Below are positions 9,176-19,900 of a DNA stretch of 64,000 nt, one piece after another; within the stretch, counting starts at the first letter, position 1; each line of letters starts with the position of its first letter. A program made the position numbers and the translations under genes. Below the pieces are notes generated by a model that was given only the letters and a program-made list of their open reading frames with translations, did not search any database and was not told the origin of the DNA. The stretch comes from an uncultured Bacteroides sp. (GTDB taxonomy: Bacteria; Bacteroidota; Bacteroidia; Bacteroidales; Bacteroidaceae): positions 1 to 64,000 of the forward strand of contig CANSEY010000005.1 in NCBI GenBank assembly GCA_947646015.1. The letters run 5' to 3'.

Positions 9176-10546
9176 TCAGCCCTTCCAGTTTTCCAGGTAA
9201 TCGGCAATGAAGTGCAGGAAGTTGCCTCCCAGCATACCGTCAACTACACGATGGTCATAAGACAGGGACAGATACATCTTATGACGGATAGCAATCGTAT
9301 CACCTTCCGGTGTCTCTATTACGGCAGGCTTCTTCTCAATATATCCCACTCCCAAAATGGCAACCTGGGGCTGATTGATTACCGGCGTACCGAACAAACT
9401 CTTGAATGTACCGAAATTAGTAATGGTAAACGTACCTCCGTCAATATCATCCGGCATCAATTTGTTATCACGAGCCTTCAATGCCAGCGAGTCTATAGCT
9501 ACAGCCAATCCGTTCAAGTTCAGATGATCGGCATCATGTACCACAGGAACTATCAGATTGCCATCATTCAAAGAAACAGCAATACCGATATTGATATGTT
9601 TCTTGAAAAGAATATTATATCCGTCAACAGATACATTGACCTGAGGATATGCTGCCAATGCTTTTGCAACAGCTTCTGTTATGACGGGCATATAGGTCAG
9701 TTTCACTCCCTCACGACGGAAGAAAGCGTCTTTATTCTTTTCACGCCAGCGTACCAGTTTGGTTACGTCTACCTCTACTACATTGGTTACGTGTGGTGAA
9801 ACCTTCTTGGACATCACCATATGATCCGCAATAATCCGGCGGACACGATCCATTTCTTTCACTTCTACTCCCGGAATATTGGCAGCCGCAGGTGCTTGTT
9901 TAGATGGAGCAGACGGTGCAGCAACAGGAGTTTGCACGGAAGCCGCCACAGGAGAAGTTGTCATAGAGCCAGCCCCTCCAGTCGAAGAAGGCATAGAAGC
10001 CGTAGGTGCATCACCGGTAGGTATTGCCGCCTTCGATACTTCAGAAATTCCCCTTTTCTTCTTCTCAATATAATCCTTTATATCTTTCTTGCTCAACCGG
10101 CCTTCGTATCCTGTGCCTTGTATCGAATCAAGTTCTTCTTTCGGAATATTCGCACTTCGTGCCAATTGAATCACCACAGGAGAATACCAGCGTTCTTCAG
10201 CCTTTGCTACCTGAGAAGATACTTTTCCTGCATCAGAAGAAGTATTCTCCTTACTTTCTGGAGTTTCTTTTCCACTTGCAGTTTCTTCATCGGATGCCTC
10301 TTCACCTCCCATATCTACAACAGCAACCACTGTACCCACAGCGACTGTATCTCCTTCCTTAAACAGGATTTCCACTACCTTACCGGCTACCGGTGAAGGT
10401 ATTTCCGCACTGACTTTCGCCGTATTTACCTCGAAGAGAACATCGTCTTCCTGAATGATATCCCCCACTTTCACAGACCAAGAGACAATCGTCCCTTCGG
10501 TTATACTCTCGCCCAACTTAGGCATTTTTATTTCGAATCTTGACAT
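9176..10546 (-). CDS. 2-oxoacid dehydrogenase E2, dihydrolipoyl acyltransferase
   Basis: A 456-residue E2 protein. An N-terminal lipoyl domain (about 1-80) carries the lipoylated Lys in VNTAKVSAEIPSP. A flexible Glu/Ser/Ala/Pro-rich linker leads to the E1/E3-binding domain (YSPVVIQLARSANIPKEEL, about 120-160). A second Pro/Ala-rich linker leads to the catalytic domain (about 225-456) with the active-site SYDHRVVDG near the C-terminus. It transfers the acyl group from E1-bound ThDP to CoA. It is the structural core of the complex, encoded between lplA, which can supply its lipoyl group, and E1. Confidence 0.92.
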   Translation of the reverse strand: MSRFEIKMPKLGESITEGTIVSWSVKVGDIIQEDDVLFEVNTAKVSAEIPSPVAGKVVEILFKEGDTVAVGTVVAVVDMGGEEASDEETASGKETPESKENTSSDAGKVSSQVAKAEERWYSPVVIQLARSANIPKEELDSIQGTGYEGRLSKKDIKDYIEKKKRGISEVSKAAIPTGDAPTASMPSSTGGAGSMTTSPVAASVQTPVAAPSAPSKQAPAAANIPGVEVKEMDRVRRIIADHMVMSKKVSPHVTNVVEVDVTKLVRWREKNKDAFFRREGVKLTYMPVITEAVAKALAAYPQVNVSVDGYNILFKKHINIGIAVSLNDGNLIVPVVHDADHLNLNGLAVAIDSLALKARDNKLMPDDIDGGTFTITNFGTFKSLFGTPVINQPQVAILGVGYIEKKPAVIETPEGDTIAIRHKMYLSLSYDHRVVDGMLGGNFLHFIADYLENWKG

Positions 10547-10632
10547 AGACAGTAAATTTATTATTCAACCTTGAACTATTAGAACAACCCGCTGAAAAAG
10601 AAAGTTTTAAGTTAAAGTATTTTTAACCGGAC

Positions 10633-11352
10633 TCAACGACTGAAGATCCATTCTTCGCAAATATATTTCTCAGTCCGAAGTTTATGGATTGCTTCCAATT
10701 CTTTCTCACTGAAAGTATCAGCACATCCCTTCTGACTAAAATATTCGAAAAGTATCGCTTTGAAATGATCAACCGTTTCCATAGGTAAGTAACGACTGAT
10801 ATTTGTGACTTCACTACGGACAGACGGAACAGCATACACAGATGATGCCACACCCGTCTCAATGTTCCTCTCCGGATTCAGTACCTTGTTTAAAGCGGTA
10901 AGATTCGTATCATACAACAAAGTACAATGATAAAGCACCCTGTTCTTGTGTACGCACTGGGCACTCCCCGATATTTTCAGACCATCAAGATAGATACCCA
11001 GCCGTTCATCTCCTTTTGCCGGCAATCCTATCTGTTTTAAGAAATCCAGTATCCGATGAAGATAAAGACTGAAATCAGGCAAGCGGGACACTGTTTCGAT
11101 AAAAGTTAAATTGACATTACCCAAATCATGATATACAGCTCCCCCACCCGAAAACCGACGGGCTATTTGAATCTGTTGTTCTTCCGCCCATTCCCGGTTC
11201 ACTTCCAACTGTACAGATTGGTGTTTTCCCATCACTACAGAAGGAGTGTCCTGCCAAAGCATGAAAACAGAATCTGTTTCCTGCTTCAGCAAATACTCTT
11301 CTGCCGCCAGATGAAAATAAATATCTGTAAAAGTGTTATGAAAGCACCTCAT
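10633..11352 (-). CDS. lplA: Lipoate--protein ligase A
   Basis: A 239-residue protein of the LplA/LipB/BirA fold. It has the signature RRFSGGGAVYHDLGNVNLTF (about 65-85), DGLKISGSAQ (about 125-135) and a conserved HCTLLYDTNL. It attaches free lipoate to E2 lipoyl domains using ATP. The start at 11352 (MRCFHNTFTD) puts the first 17 bases inside the end of lpdA, which suggests translational coupling; an upstream Met at 11406 adds residues unlike the family. Its place inside the 2-oxoacid dehydrogenase operon ties it to modification of the adjacent E2. Confidence 0.88.
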   Translation of the reverse strand: MRCFHNTFTDIYFHLAAEEYLLKQETDSVFMLWQDTPSVVMGKHQSVQLEVNREWAEEQQIQIARRFSGGGAVYHDLGNVNLTFIETVSRLPDFSLYLHRILDFLKQIGLPAKGDERLGIYLDGLKISGSAQCVHKNRVLYHCTLLYDTNLTALNKVLNPERNIETGVASSVYAVPSVRSEVTNISRYLPMETVDHFKAILFEYFSQKGCADTFSEKELEAIHKLRTEKYICEEWIFSR

Positions 11353-12679
11353 GATAAATCTCTCCAACCGTAGGATGGGGAAATACATTCTTCTGAAATT
11401 CCTCAACCGTATAGCCCTTCTGAATGGCTATTCCGGCAATCACAATCAATTCCGACGCTGGATTTCCAAGCATATGACAACCGATAATATGATCAGCTTC
11501 ATCAAGTATCAGCTTACATATTCCATTTACCTGTTCGTTTTCCGCAACAAAACGTCCGGAATAAGCCATTGGTAACTTCGTAACACGATAAGGAATGCCC
11601 TGTTTGGTCAGCTCTTCTTCTGTCTTACCTACGCCGGCCACTTCCGGATTGGTGTAGACAACTCCCGGCACACTGTTATAATTCATCCGGTCTTCCACTC
11701 CTAAAATATGATTGATTGCCACTTCCGCCTCCCGAATTGCCGTATGCGCCAATAAAGAATAGCCTGTAATATCACCGCACGCATATACTCCGGGATGAGA
11801 AGTCTGAAGATATTCGTCTACTTTAACCCCATTCCGATGAAGTTCTATATTCAGCTTATCCAATCCGACATTGGTAATATTTGCTTTACGCCCCACACTG
11901 AGCAAGATCTTTTCCGTTTTGATAGTAGAAGCCTTCCCATCTTTCTCTATGACGACTCCGTCAGGTTTCACTTCTATTACTTTTGTATTCAAGTAGAAAG
12001 TGACTCCACGTTTTGCATATTCCATACGAAGCATACTGCTGGTTTCCTTATCCATGACTCCCAGTATCTCCGGCATCATCTCGACAACATGCACTTTCAC
12101 TCCCATACTGTTGAAGAAAGAAGCAAACTCCATTCCTATGACTCCACCACCTATAACAACCAACGTTTCAGGAAGCTCTTTGATCTCCAAAGCCTCTTTT
12201 GACGTCCAGTAACTAACTTCCGACAGTCCCGGTATCGGAGGAATAACCGTGTCGGAACCGGTACATACCAGCAGATATTTCACTTCATATCTTTCTCCGT
12301 CACAGATGATACGGATCAGCCCGTTTTCTTCTCCTTCTATAAAGGCTTCTTTTTCCACGATCGTCACTCCGTAAGAGTTCACAGTCATCTTTACCCCACC
12401 AGTCAGCATTTTCACCGTTTTCTCTTTACGGCTCATTATTTTAGTTAAATCAAACGAAGGAGATTCGGCAGAAATGCCATATTTGGAAGCACTCTTGATG
12501 CTATCCAGAATTTTAGCAGAATATAACAACGTTTTAGTAGGAATACATCCTTCATTCAGACACACCCCACCTATTGCCTTTTTTTCAAACAAAACGGCTC
12601 TCAGTCCGTTTGCCCCTGCCCTTTCGGCAGCTGTGTAACCAGCAGGGCCACCACCAATAATAGCTATATCAAAGTTCAT
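11336..12679 (-). CDS. lpdA: Dihydrolipoyl dehydrogenase (E3)
   Basis: A 447-residue FAD-containing disulfide oxidoreductase. It has the FAD-binding IGGGPAGYTAAERA at residue 8, the redox-active disulfide GGVCLNEGCIPTKT (about 38-51), the NAD-binding VVIGGGVIGMEFASF (about 170), the second FAD motif YACGDITG (about 295) and the catalytic HPTVGEIYHE at the C-terminus. It reoxidises the dihydrolipoyl arm of E2. It is the first gene of the leftward operon. A 10-bp inverted repeat overlaps its start codon (see 12678-12710). Confidence 0.93.
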   Translation of the reverse strand: MNFDIAIIGGGPAGYTAAERAGANGLRAVLFEKKAIGGVCLNEGCIPTKTLLYSAKILDSIKSASKYGISAESPSFDLTKIMSRKEKTVKMLTGGVKMTVNSYGVTIVEKEAFIEGEENGLIRIICDGERYEVKYLLVCTGSDTVIPPIPGLSEVSYWTSKEALEIKELPETLVVIGGGVIGMEFASFFNSMGVKVHVVEMMPEILGVMDKETSSMLRMEYAKRGVTFYLNTKVIEVKPDGVVIEKDGKASTIKTEKILLSVGRKANITNVGLDKLNIELHRNGVKVDEYLQTSHPGVYACGDITGYSLLAHTAIREAEVAINHILGVEDRMNYNSVPGVVYTNPEVAGVGKTEEELTKQGIPYRVTKLPMAYSGRFVAENEQVNGICKLILDEADHIIGCHMLGNPASELIVIAGIAIQKGYTVEEFQKNVFPHPTVGEIYHEVLS

Positions 12680-12710
12680 AATCGTATCTTTTTAGTAATA
12701 ATACGATTAT
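12678..12710 (-). promoter_or_regulatory. Inverted repeat overlapping the lpdA start
   Basis: ATAATCGTAT (12678-12687) and ATACGATTAT (12701-12710) are exact reverse complements separated by 13 bases. The left arm includes two bases of the lpdA start codon. It could be an operator or an mRNA hairpin hiding the ribosome binding site. There is no independent evidence for either. Confidence 0.35.
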
Positions 12711-12753
12711 AACAAATGAGAGAAGAGATTAGTTGTATGACAGATCAATCATC

Positions 12754-13647
12754 CTACTTGATCGTCAGCTTTTTGAGTTCTTCTAATGTACCGTTGAATA
12801 CATTGAGGTCTACATCTTCTTTAATACCGGGTACATTTCCGACATCAGTATGTTGCCAGAAATTCCACTTGCCCTGATATTTCACCGAATCGACATAATA
12901 GTGAGCGATCCAATAAGGATAAGCATTGAAAATAGAATCGTCCAGATAACGGGTCTTGAACTTATAAGAGGTATAAAGAATGGGCTTCACCCCATAATGG
13001 GATTCTATACGATCCAACCAGCGCTTAATGCCTTGCTGCAATTCTTTTTTCTCTTTTCGACCGGTCACTTCCACATCGAGAACCGGAGGCAGGTCGCCGG
13101 AATCCAGTTTGACCGTACGTATAAAAAAGTCCGCCTGTTTCAAAGCATCTGTACCGGGAATATAGAAATGATAAGCGCCACGGATAAAGCCATGATTACG
13201 CGCATTAGCAAAATTGGTTTGAAAGGTAGTATCGTTATGATCTCCCCCTTCCGTCGCTTTCATAAAAATGAAGTGCAAAGGAGTTGCCGTCTGTTTATTC
13301 TGTAAAAGTCTCCCCCAGTCTATTTTTCCTTGATAATGGGAAATATCAATCCCATGAATATCATATCCGGAAGGAATACAAACTCCATATTCCTTTAAAC
13401 CATTACAAGGTTTCCACCGATAAGCATAAGGACGTATAAAGAAATAATAGAAAACCATAGAGAAACAACCGACAATTGCCACAGCCAATATATTTCGAAG
13501 CCAACCAGGCATCGAATAATGCTGCTTCACCGGTGCCTTTTTCGGAGCACGGGAAGGTCTGGAAGAAGAAACCGTCCTCTTTTTTGGGGTAGTGGAAGCA
13601 GTTCTTTTCTTTTGGACAGCAGAAATCGGATTATTACGTGACGACAT
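12754..13647 (-). CDS. GH25 muramidase, membrane-anchored
   Basis: A 297-residue protein. A basic Ser/Thr/Lys-rich N-terminus (about 1-45) precedes one transmembrane helix (WLRNILAVAIVGCFSMVFYY, about 50-70). The GH25 domain (about 88-295) has the start motif HGIDISHYQGKIDW, FMKATEGGDHND, GAYHFYIPG and the catalytic DxE in PVLDVEVTG. GH25 enzymes cleave the MurNAc-GlcNAc bond of peptidoglycan. The predicted topology places the catalytic domain in the periplasm. It lies between lpdA and the phosphofructokinase gene on the same strand but with its own 157-bp upstream gap. Confidence 0.9.
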   Translation of the reverse strand: MSSRNNPISAVQKKRTASTTPKKRTVSSSRPSRAPKKAPVKQHYSMPGWLRNILAVAIVGCFSMVFYYFFIRPYAYRWKPCNGLKEYGVCIPSGYDIHGIDISHYQGKIDWGRLLQNKQTATPLHFIFMKATEGGDHNDTTFQTNFANARNHGFIRGAYHFYIPGTDALKQADFFIRTVKLDSGDLPPVLDVEVTGRKEKKELQQGIKRWLDRIESHYGVKPILYTSYKFKTRYLDDSIFNAYPYWIAHYYVDSVKYQGKWNFWQHTDVGNVPGIKEDVDLNVFNGTLEELKKLTIK

Positions 13648-13676
13648 TTACTTTGAGTGATGAATGTAATATAGAT

Positions 13677-13753
13677 AGGCACGGATTACACGGAATACAC
13701 GGTTTTAAGAAATAGTATAACTAAAACCGCGTCAATCCGCGTAATCCGTGCCT
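13677..13753. repeat. Long imperfect inverted repeat
   Basis: The arms AGGCACGGATTACACGGA (13677-13694) and TCCGCGTAATCCGTGCCT (13736-13753) pair with one mismatch. A second inner pairing (ACACGGTTTTA near 13697 with CTAAAACCGCGT at 13721-13732) makes almost the whole 77 bases one hairpin. It fills the gap between the phosphofructokinase stop and the GH25 start. It lacks a U-tract, so it looks more like a dispersed palindromic repeat than a standard terminator. Confidence 0.6.
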
Positions 13754-13804
13754 GAAAGAGCTCTTCATTGCAACTGTTTCTTACTACAGTCCGGTGAAGT
13801 TTTC

Positions 13805-15451
13805 TTATTTAGCTTGTTCCAATTGCAAAGTCTTAGTTGCCTGGTCGCAAACTTCTGTAGGACCAAAGTACTGAATCGGACCCGGATATACATAATCCGT
13901 TTCAACAGCCCAACGGTCACGCTGTGCAGCGAATGCTTTGAAAGGAGCACCATCCAATTTCACTAATGCTTTCTGGATCACCGGTTTCATTTCACCGTGG
14001 CGGCGTTCCATATTCATCATCATGGTGATAGGCACACCACCTGCAATCCATTCGGCAGCAGGAGCAGTTGTGTTGCGTACAGAAGACATATAACCGGTCT
14101 TACCGTCAGCAATCAGCATAGAAGCTGTGTATCCCAAAGAATAGCAGTAGTCAGCATCAAAGTTTGACGGAGCAGCGCAACGTCCTTCGTAACCGAAGAA
14201 GTGGTGCTGTGCAGCAAACTTACCCACATATTTGCCATCTTCTTTCCAAGCAGCCAATTTGGTAGCTACCATTTCAGACAACAGTTTTTCTGTTTCGATC
14301 AGTGATACCTGAACGTTTCCGTGCGGGTCACGATCCAGTGTCAGCTGGCGAGCTACACCTTCCGGCAGACTTGCATAGATAGCAGAGTTTTCCGGAGACA
14401 GCTTACGGATGATGTAATCACGTTGATGAGATTTCTTGATCTGAGAGAACTCTTCTGCATTTGCAGCCAGGAAGTCGTTCAATTCAGCGATCAGACGCTT
14501 CATAGCCGGAATAAATTCCACCAATCCTTCCGGAATCAATACTGTACCGAAGTTATTTCCCTGTGCAGCACGGTCAGCTACCACTTTAGCGATAGATGTT
14601 ACTACATCATCCAGAGACATATCTTTTTCTTCCACTTCTTCAGAAACGATACATACGTTAGGCTGTACCTGCAAAGCACATTCCAGTGCGATGTGAGAAG
14701 CCGAACGACCCATCAATTTGATGAAGTGCCAGTATTTACGTGCAGAGTTACAGTCACGTTGGATGTTACCGATTACTTCAGCATAAGTCTTACAAGCTGT
14801 ATCGAAACCGAAAGAAGTTTCAATCATATCGTTCTTCAAGTCACCGTCAATCGTCTTCGGGCAACCGATCACCTGTACACCGTACTTCTTGGCAGCATAG
14901 TATTCAGCCAACACACAAGCGTTTGTATTAGAGTCATCACCACCGATGATAACCAGTGCTTTGATGCCCAATTCCTTGATGATCTCAAATCCCTTTTCAA
15001 ACTGAGCTTCAGTTTCCAGCTTCGTACGTCCCGAACCGATGATATCGAAACCACCTGTGTTACGGTATTCGTCAATGATGTCAGCAGTCAGTTCCATATA
15101 GTTGTGGTCTACCAGACCGCCAGGACCCAAGATAAAGCCGTACAGCTTACTTTCAGGATTCAGCTTTTTGATACCGTCGAACAAACCAGAGATTACATTG
15201 TGTCCGCCCGGAGCTTGTCCGCCGGAAAGGATTACACCTACGTTCATAGCAGGAAGTTGAACAGCTTCACCCGCTTCGAATGTAATCAACGGCATTCCGT
15301 ACGTGTTAGGGAATAATGCTTTGATAGCTTCCTGATCGGCTACAGATTGAGTAGCAGCACCTGCTACAGCTTTAACGGCTCCTGTTGCCAATGCTTTCGG
15401 AAGTTTGGGCTGATAAGCAGCCCTTGCGATTTGCAATGCACTTTTAGTCAT
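13805..15451 (-). CDS. pfp: Pyrophosphate-dependent phosphofructokinase
   Basis: A 548-residue enzyme of the long PPi-PFK class. It interconverts fructose 6-phosphate and fructose 1,6-bisphosphate with pyrophosphate as phosphoryl donor. [13 protein letters not shown] (about 77-89) and [11 protein letters not shown] (about 168-178) form the nucleotide/PPi site; Asp at the second position of GGDDS, together with Lys in CPKTIDGDL, is the mark of PPi- rather than ATP-dependent enzymes. [11 protein letters not shown] and [10 protein letters not shown] are further family motifs. It seems to be transcribed alone. Confidence 0.93.
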   Translation of the reverse strand: MTKSALQIARAAYQPKLPKALATGAVKAVAGAATQSVADQEAIKALFPNTYGMPLITFEAGEAVQLPAMNVGVILSGGQAPGGHNVISGLFDGIKKLNPESKLYGFILGPGGLVDHNYMELTADIIDEYRNTGGFDIIGSGRTKLETEAQFEKGFEIIKELGIKALVIIGGDDSNTNACVLAEYYAAKKYGVQVIGCPKTIDGDLKNDMIETSFGFDTACKTYAEVIGNIQRDCNSARKYWHFIKLMGRSASHIALECALQVQPNVCIVSEEVEEKDMSLDDVVTSIAKVVADRAAQGNNFGTVLIPEGLVEFIPAMKRLIAELNDFLAANAEEFSQIKKSHQRDYIIRKLSPENSAIYASLPEGVARQLTLDRDPHGNVQVSLIETEKLLSEMVATKLAAWKEDGKYVGKFAAQHHFFGYEGRCAAPSNFDADYCYSLGYTASMLIADGKTGYMSSVRNTTAPAAEWIAGGVPITMMMNMERRHGEMKPVIQKALVKLDGAPFKAFAAQRDRWAVETDYVYPGPIQYFGPTEVCDQATKTLQLEQAK

Positions 15452-15579
15452 TTTCTTTATTTTTATTTAAAGGTGTTAGTAAGTTTCTTGTCAAACTTGA
15501 AAAGCGTTGCAAATTTCGCATTTTTCCTCGAATTATGAAAGAGAAGCCCTCATTTTATTTCGCTGCATAGTTACAGAGG

Positions 15580-16953
15580 CTATTGCTTCCAGCCACCGCC
15601 AAGTGCTTTATACAGTTGTACTACGGTGATCAGTTCATCACGAATAGCGTTACTCAGACCAATTTGTGCGTCAAAATAACCACGCTGGGCATCGAGAACA
15701 TCCAGATAATTGATCACTCCATTGATATATTGCAACTGCGCCAAATCCATATAACTCTTAGCCGAACGTTCCAGATTGGCACGAAGCGCGTACACCTCTT
15801 TTATCTTATTAAAGTTGACAATCGCATTACGTGTCTCCTTGAAAGCCGTCAGGACTGTTTTCTCATAACTATGTATTTCTGCTTCATAGGCCGCTTTTTT
15901 GCCTTTCAACGCAGCACGGTTTTTTCCCCAGCCAAAAATAGGAGTCAATAAAGCACCTTCCATAACGGCATAAGGCGATTTTAGAAGTTCTGACAAAGAC
16001 GTGCTTTCACTACCGAAACCACCCGTCAGTGCCAGACGAGGAAACATATTCGTATAAGCCACACCTACTTTTGCATTGGCAGCGATCAGCTTCTGCTCTG
16101 CCTGACGTATATCGGGACGGCGTTCAAGCAAAGTGGAAGGCATCCCTATCGGAAGAGTTTCCGGGGAATTAAACTCCTGAAGCAAACGGGAACGGGCTAT
16201 GCGATTCGGGTATTCTCCGGCCAGAAAAGCAATATCATTCTCTTTCAGCGATATTTTGCGTTCCAGATCAGGAACCAGAGTAGCTGTACGTGCCAACTCT
16301 ACCTGCGCCTGACGATAAGAAGTCTCCGAAGTAAGTCCTCCTTCAAAACGGATACGTGCCAGACGAACCCCTTCTTCACGAGCTTTTAAAGTCTGCTTGA
16401 CGATATCCAGTTCCGTATCCAAGGCAACCAGCTCATAATATGCCTGTGCCACTTCCGCCACAATCGTCATCTGAAGCGCACGTTGCGCTTCTACTGACTG
16501 CAGATATTCGGCGATGCTGGCAGAACGTGCCCATCGCAGATTTCCCCAAAGATCGAGTTCCCATGAAACTAGGAACTGCGCTTCAAAAGTATCCGATTTC
16601 TTAAAAGCATCTCCCCCATGATTTTCAAGTTCACGCTCGGCAGTCACTTTACCTTTAATATCGGGAAGCAGCGCGGCGGTGGATATCCGTTTCTGAGCTG
16701 CCATTTCCTTGATGCGGGCAGCCGCTATCAACATATCTTTATTATGGTCCAACGCACGGTCTATAAGACTGCGGAGTGTGGAATCTGTGTAGATTTCCTC
16801 CCAATCCTGATCTCCAAAGCTGACCGTATCCTGATGTTGAGCCAGACTATCGGGTAAATGAAGATCAGGACGGACGTAGCTCTTGCCTACTTTGCAGGAA
16901 GTCAGTATTCCTGCAAAAAGTAGTATAGCAATATATAGTTTATTCAGTTTCAT
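15580..16953 (-). CDS. RND efflux outer-membrane lipoprotein, OprM/NodT type
   Basis: A 457-residue protein with a signal peptide and lipobox ending GILTSC (Cys20). It has two repeats of the outer-membrane efflux family (about 55-240 and 265-450), with long coiled helices and the LLERRPDIRQAEQKLIAANA motif that begins the second repeat. It forms the outer-membrane exit duct for the pump encoded just upstream. Its start codon shares a base with the stop of the RND gene (16953), so translation is probably coupled. Confidence 0.92.
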   Translation of the reverse strand: MKLNKLYIAILLFAGILTSCKVGKSYVRPDLHLPDSLAQHQDTVSFGDQDWEEIYTDSTLRSLIDRALDHNKDMLIAAARIKEMAAQKRISTAALLPDIKGKVTAERELENHGGDAFKKSDTFEAQFLVSWELDLWGNLRWARSASIAEYLQSVEAQRALQMTIVAEVAQAYYELVALDTELDIVKQTLKAREEGVRLARIRFEGGLTSETSYRQAQVELARTATLVPDLERKISLKENDIAFLAGEYPNRIARSRLLQEFNSPETLPIGMPSTLLERRPDIRQAEQKLIAANAKVGVAYTNMFPRLALTGGFGSESTSLSELLKSPYAVMEGALLTPIFGWGKNRAALKGKKAAYEAEIHSYEKTVLTAFKETRNAIVNFNKIKEVYALRANLERSAKSYMDLAQLQYINGVINYLDVLDAQRGYFDAQIGLSNAIRDELITVVQLYKALGGGWKQ

Positions 16954-19900
16954 TATTTCTTATGTTTTAAGATTTTCGACTTTGTTTTATACACCATCAC
17001 AAAGAAGAACGGCACGAGAATGATACCAAATACGATAGCGAATATCATTCCGAAGAATACGCCCGTACCAATCGCCTGACGGCTCGCCGAACCCGGACCA
17101 CTCGCCAGTACCATCGGAAGCATTCCCAGTACAAATGCAAGGGAAGTCATCAGAATAGGACGGAAACGTAATTTCGCTGCGTAGATTGCCGACTGAATCA
17201 AGTCTTCACCTCTATCTACCTGCACTTTGGCAAACTCTACAATCAAAATGGCATTCTTGGCGGCAAGCCCGACAAGCATTACCAATCCGATCTGGAAATA
17301 AACATCATTCTCCAGTCCGCACACCCAAACTCCCAGATAGGCTCCCAATGCTGCTACAGGCAAGGATAGCAATACAGCAATCGGCACTGTCCAACTTTCA
17401 TATTGTGCGGCAAGGAAGAGGAAGACAAACAAGAACACCAGTGCCATGACCATACCCGTCTGACCGCCTGCCTGTTTCTCCTGATAAGAAAGTCCGCTCC
17501 ACTCCAGTCCGATATTATCCGGAAGATGGTCACGGGCGATCTGCTCCATAATCTCCATTGCCTGACCGGAACTGTATCCCTGTGCAGCAGCACCCCGGAT
17601 AACGGCAGTAGTAAACATATTGAAACGCTTGATACTTCCCGGTCCTGTCGTATAAGAAGCATTACCCAAAGAAGTCAGCGGCACCATCGCTCCATTGGAA
17701 GCTTTCACAAAGAACAGGTTGATATTGTCTTTATGTTCCCGATAAGGAGCTTCCGCCTGAATATATACCTTATATATACGGTTGAACATATTAAAGTCAT
17801 TCACATACACCGAACCTGTATACGCTTTCATCGTAGAAAACACATCTGCCAAAGGTACTCCCAGCATTTTCACTTTGTCTCTGTCCACATCAAAATAAAG
17901 CTGGGGAATCTCAGACTGCAAGGAAGAAGACAAACCGGTAAGCTCCTTACGTTTGGAAGCATAATACATCAACGTATCTGCCGCATCTACCAAATTATCG
18001 AAAGTAGCCTCTCCACGAGCTTCCAGCTGCATTTCAAAACCACCGGAGCTGCCCAGTCCCGGTATGACCGGAGGAGTAGACAGGTAGACTTTACATTCGG
18101 GATATTCTCTCAAATGTTTTTCTACCGTATCCATAATTTTTTCAATACTGGTGCTCTTTCTCTCTTCCCAAGGTTTCAGAATAACGGTCAGCTCGGCACG
18201 CCCCTGATTACTCCCTACACGCGGGCTGCTTCCGGTCACGTTTTGTACATATTCTATATATGGATTCTTCTCCAGATAAGCAATCGCGCGTTCCGTCACT
18301 ACACGTGTTCGCTCCAAGGTAGCTCCTTCCGGCAGTTCAAGTTCAATCTTAAAGTATCCCTGGTCTTCTACCGGCAAGAAACTAGTCGGAATAATCCGGT
18401 GAATCAACAGAATAGCAATCAATACCATACCAAAAGCACTCAAAACCCGACGAGGATGTTTGATAGTACGGGTGACGGCAGCTACATACTTATTGCTTCC
18501 GATACCCAGCCACTCATTGATCTTTCTGAATACTATATTTTTCTTCTTGCCACTATCCGGTTTCAAAATGAGCGAACACATCACAGGGCTCAGCGTTAAA
18601 GCAACCACAGTAGAAATCAGTACAGATACCACGATAGTTACCGTAAACTGACGATACAGCTGCCCGGTAATTCCACTCAGAAAACTTACCGGAACAAACA
18701 CAGCCGCCAATACCAGTGAAGTAGCGATCAATGCGCTTGATAATCCGTTCATCGCTTTCTTTGTCGCCTCATAGGGACTCAGCTTCTCCGTTTCCATAAT
18801 ATGCTCTACTCCTTCCACCACTACAATCGCATCATCGACCACGATACCGATGGCGAGAATCAAACCGAGTAAGGTCAATATATTAATAGAGAAACCAAAA
18901 ATCAGCATGAATCCGAAAGTACCAATCAGGGAGATAGGTACTGCTACCACCGGAATCAATGTAGCACGCCAGCTCTGCAAAGACAGATACACTACCAACA
19001 CAACCAGCACCAATGCTTCAAACAATGTTTTATACACCTCATGGATAGACTCGGAGATATACGTTGTCATATCAAACGGAATCTCATAACTCAATCCTTC
19101 CGGAAAATTCTCGCTGATTTCTTCCATCGCCTTCTTTACATTCTTGGCTACTTCCATCGCATTGGCACCCGGCAACATGTAAATACCCAGTACCGCTGCA
19201 TTCTCACCATTGATACCACTCTCGGTATTGTATGAAGAAGCCTCCAAGGATACACGTGCCACATCCTTCAGCCGGATGATGGAACCATTGGCATTGGCAC
19301 GTACCACAATATCCTCAAATTGCCCTACTGTAGAAAGACGTCCTTGAGTAGTGATTGGAATCGTTATATCCAGTCCCTGTACCGGCTGCTGACCTAATAC
19401 ACCGGCTGCCGATTCACGGTTCTGGTCTTTCAAGGCATTCTGCAAGTCCTGTACAGTCAATCCGAAGTTAGCCAGCTTATCAGGCTCTGCCCATATCTGC
19501 ATAGCATAGTAACGGCTACCAATATTGGATACACGTCCTACTCCCGGAATACGGCGAATCACATCGAGCACATTGATCGTAGCAAAGTTGCTCAGGTAAA
19601 TTTCGTCAAACTTAGGATCGGTAGAAGTCAGACAAAGTGTCATTAACTGACTGGGTGCCTGTTTCTCTACGGAAATACCATTCTGAATCACTTCCGCCGG
19701 AAGACGGGATTCAGCCAGCTTCACACGGTTCTGAATTTCCACAGCAGCCAGATCCGGGTCGGCAGATACATCAAAGGTAACTGTTGCCGAGAAGCCACCG
19801 GAGTTAGAACTGTTTGATTCCATATAAAGCATACCGGGCGTACCATTGATTTCCTGTTCAATCGGAGTAGCCACCGCCTGTGACACGGTAAGCGCACTCG

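Noticed and set aside
9139..9243. N-terminal extension of the E1 protein
   Set aside because: It would overlap the E2 end by 68 bp and adds residues unlike any E1. The internal Met at 9138 fits the family.
14321..15316. A 331-codon plus-strand open frame
   Set aside because: It is antisense to the phosphofructokinase gene, has no ribosome site or family motif, and arises from the codon bias of that gene.
17403..18599. A 398-codon plus-strand open frame
   Set aside because: It is antisense to the conserved AcrB-type pump; its residues are rich in His, Ser and Arg, as expected from a shadow frame.
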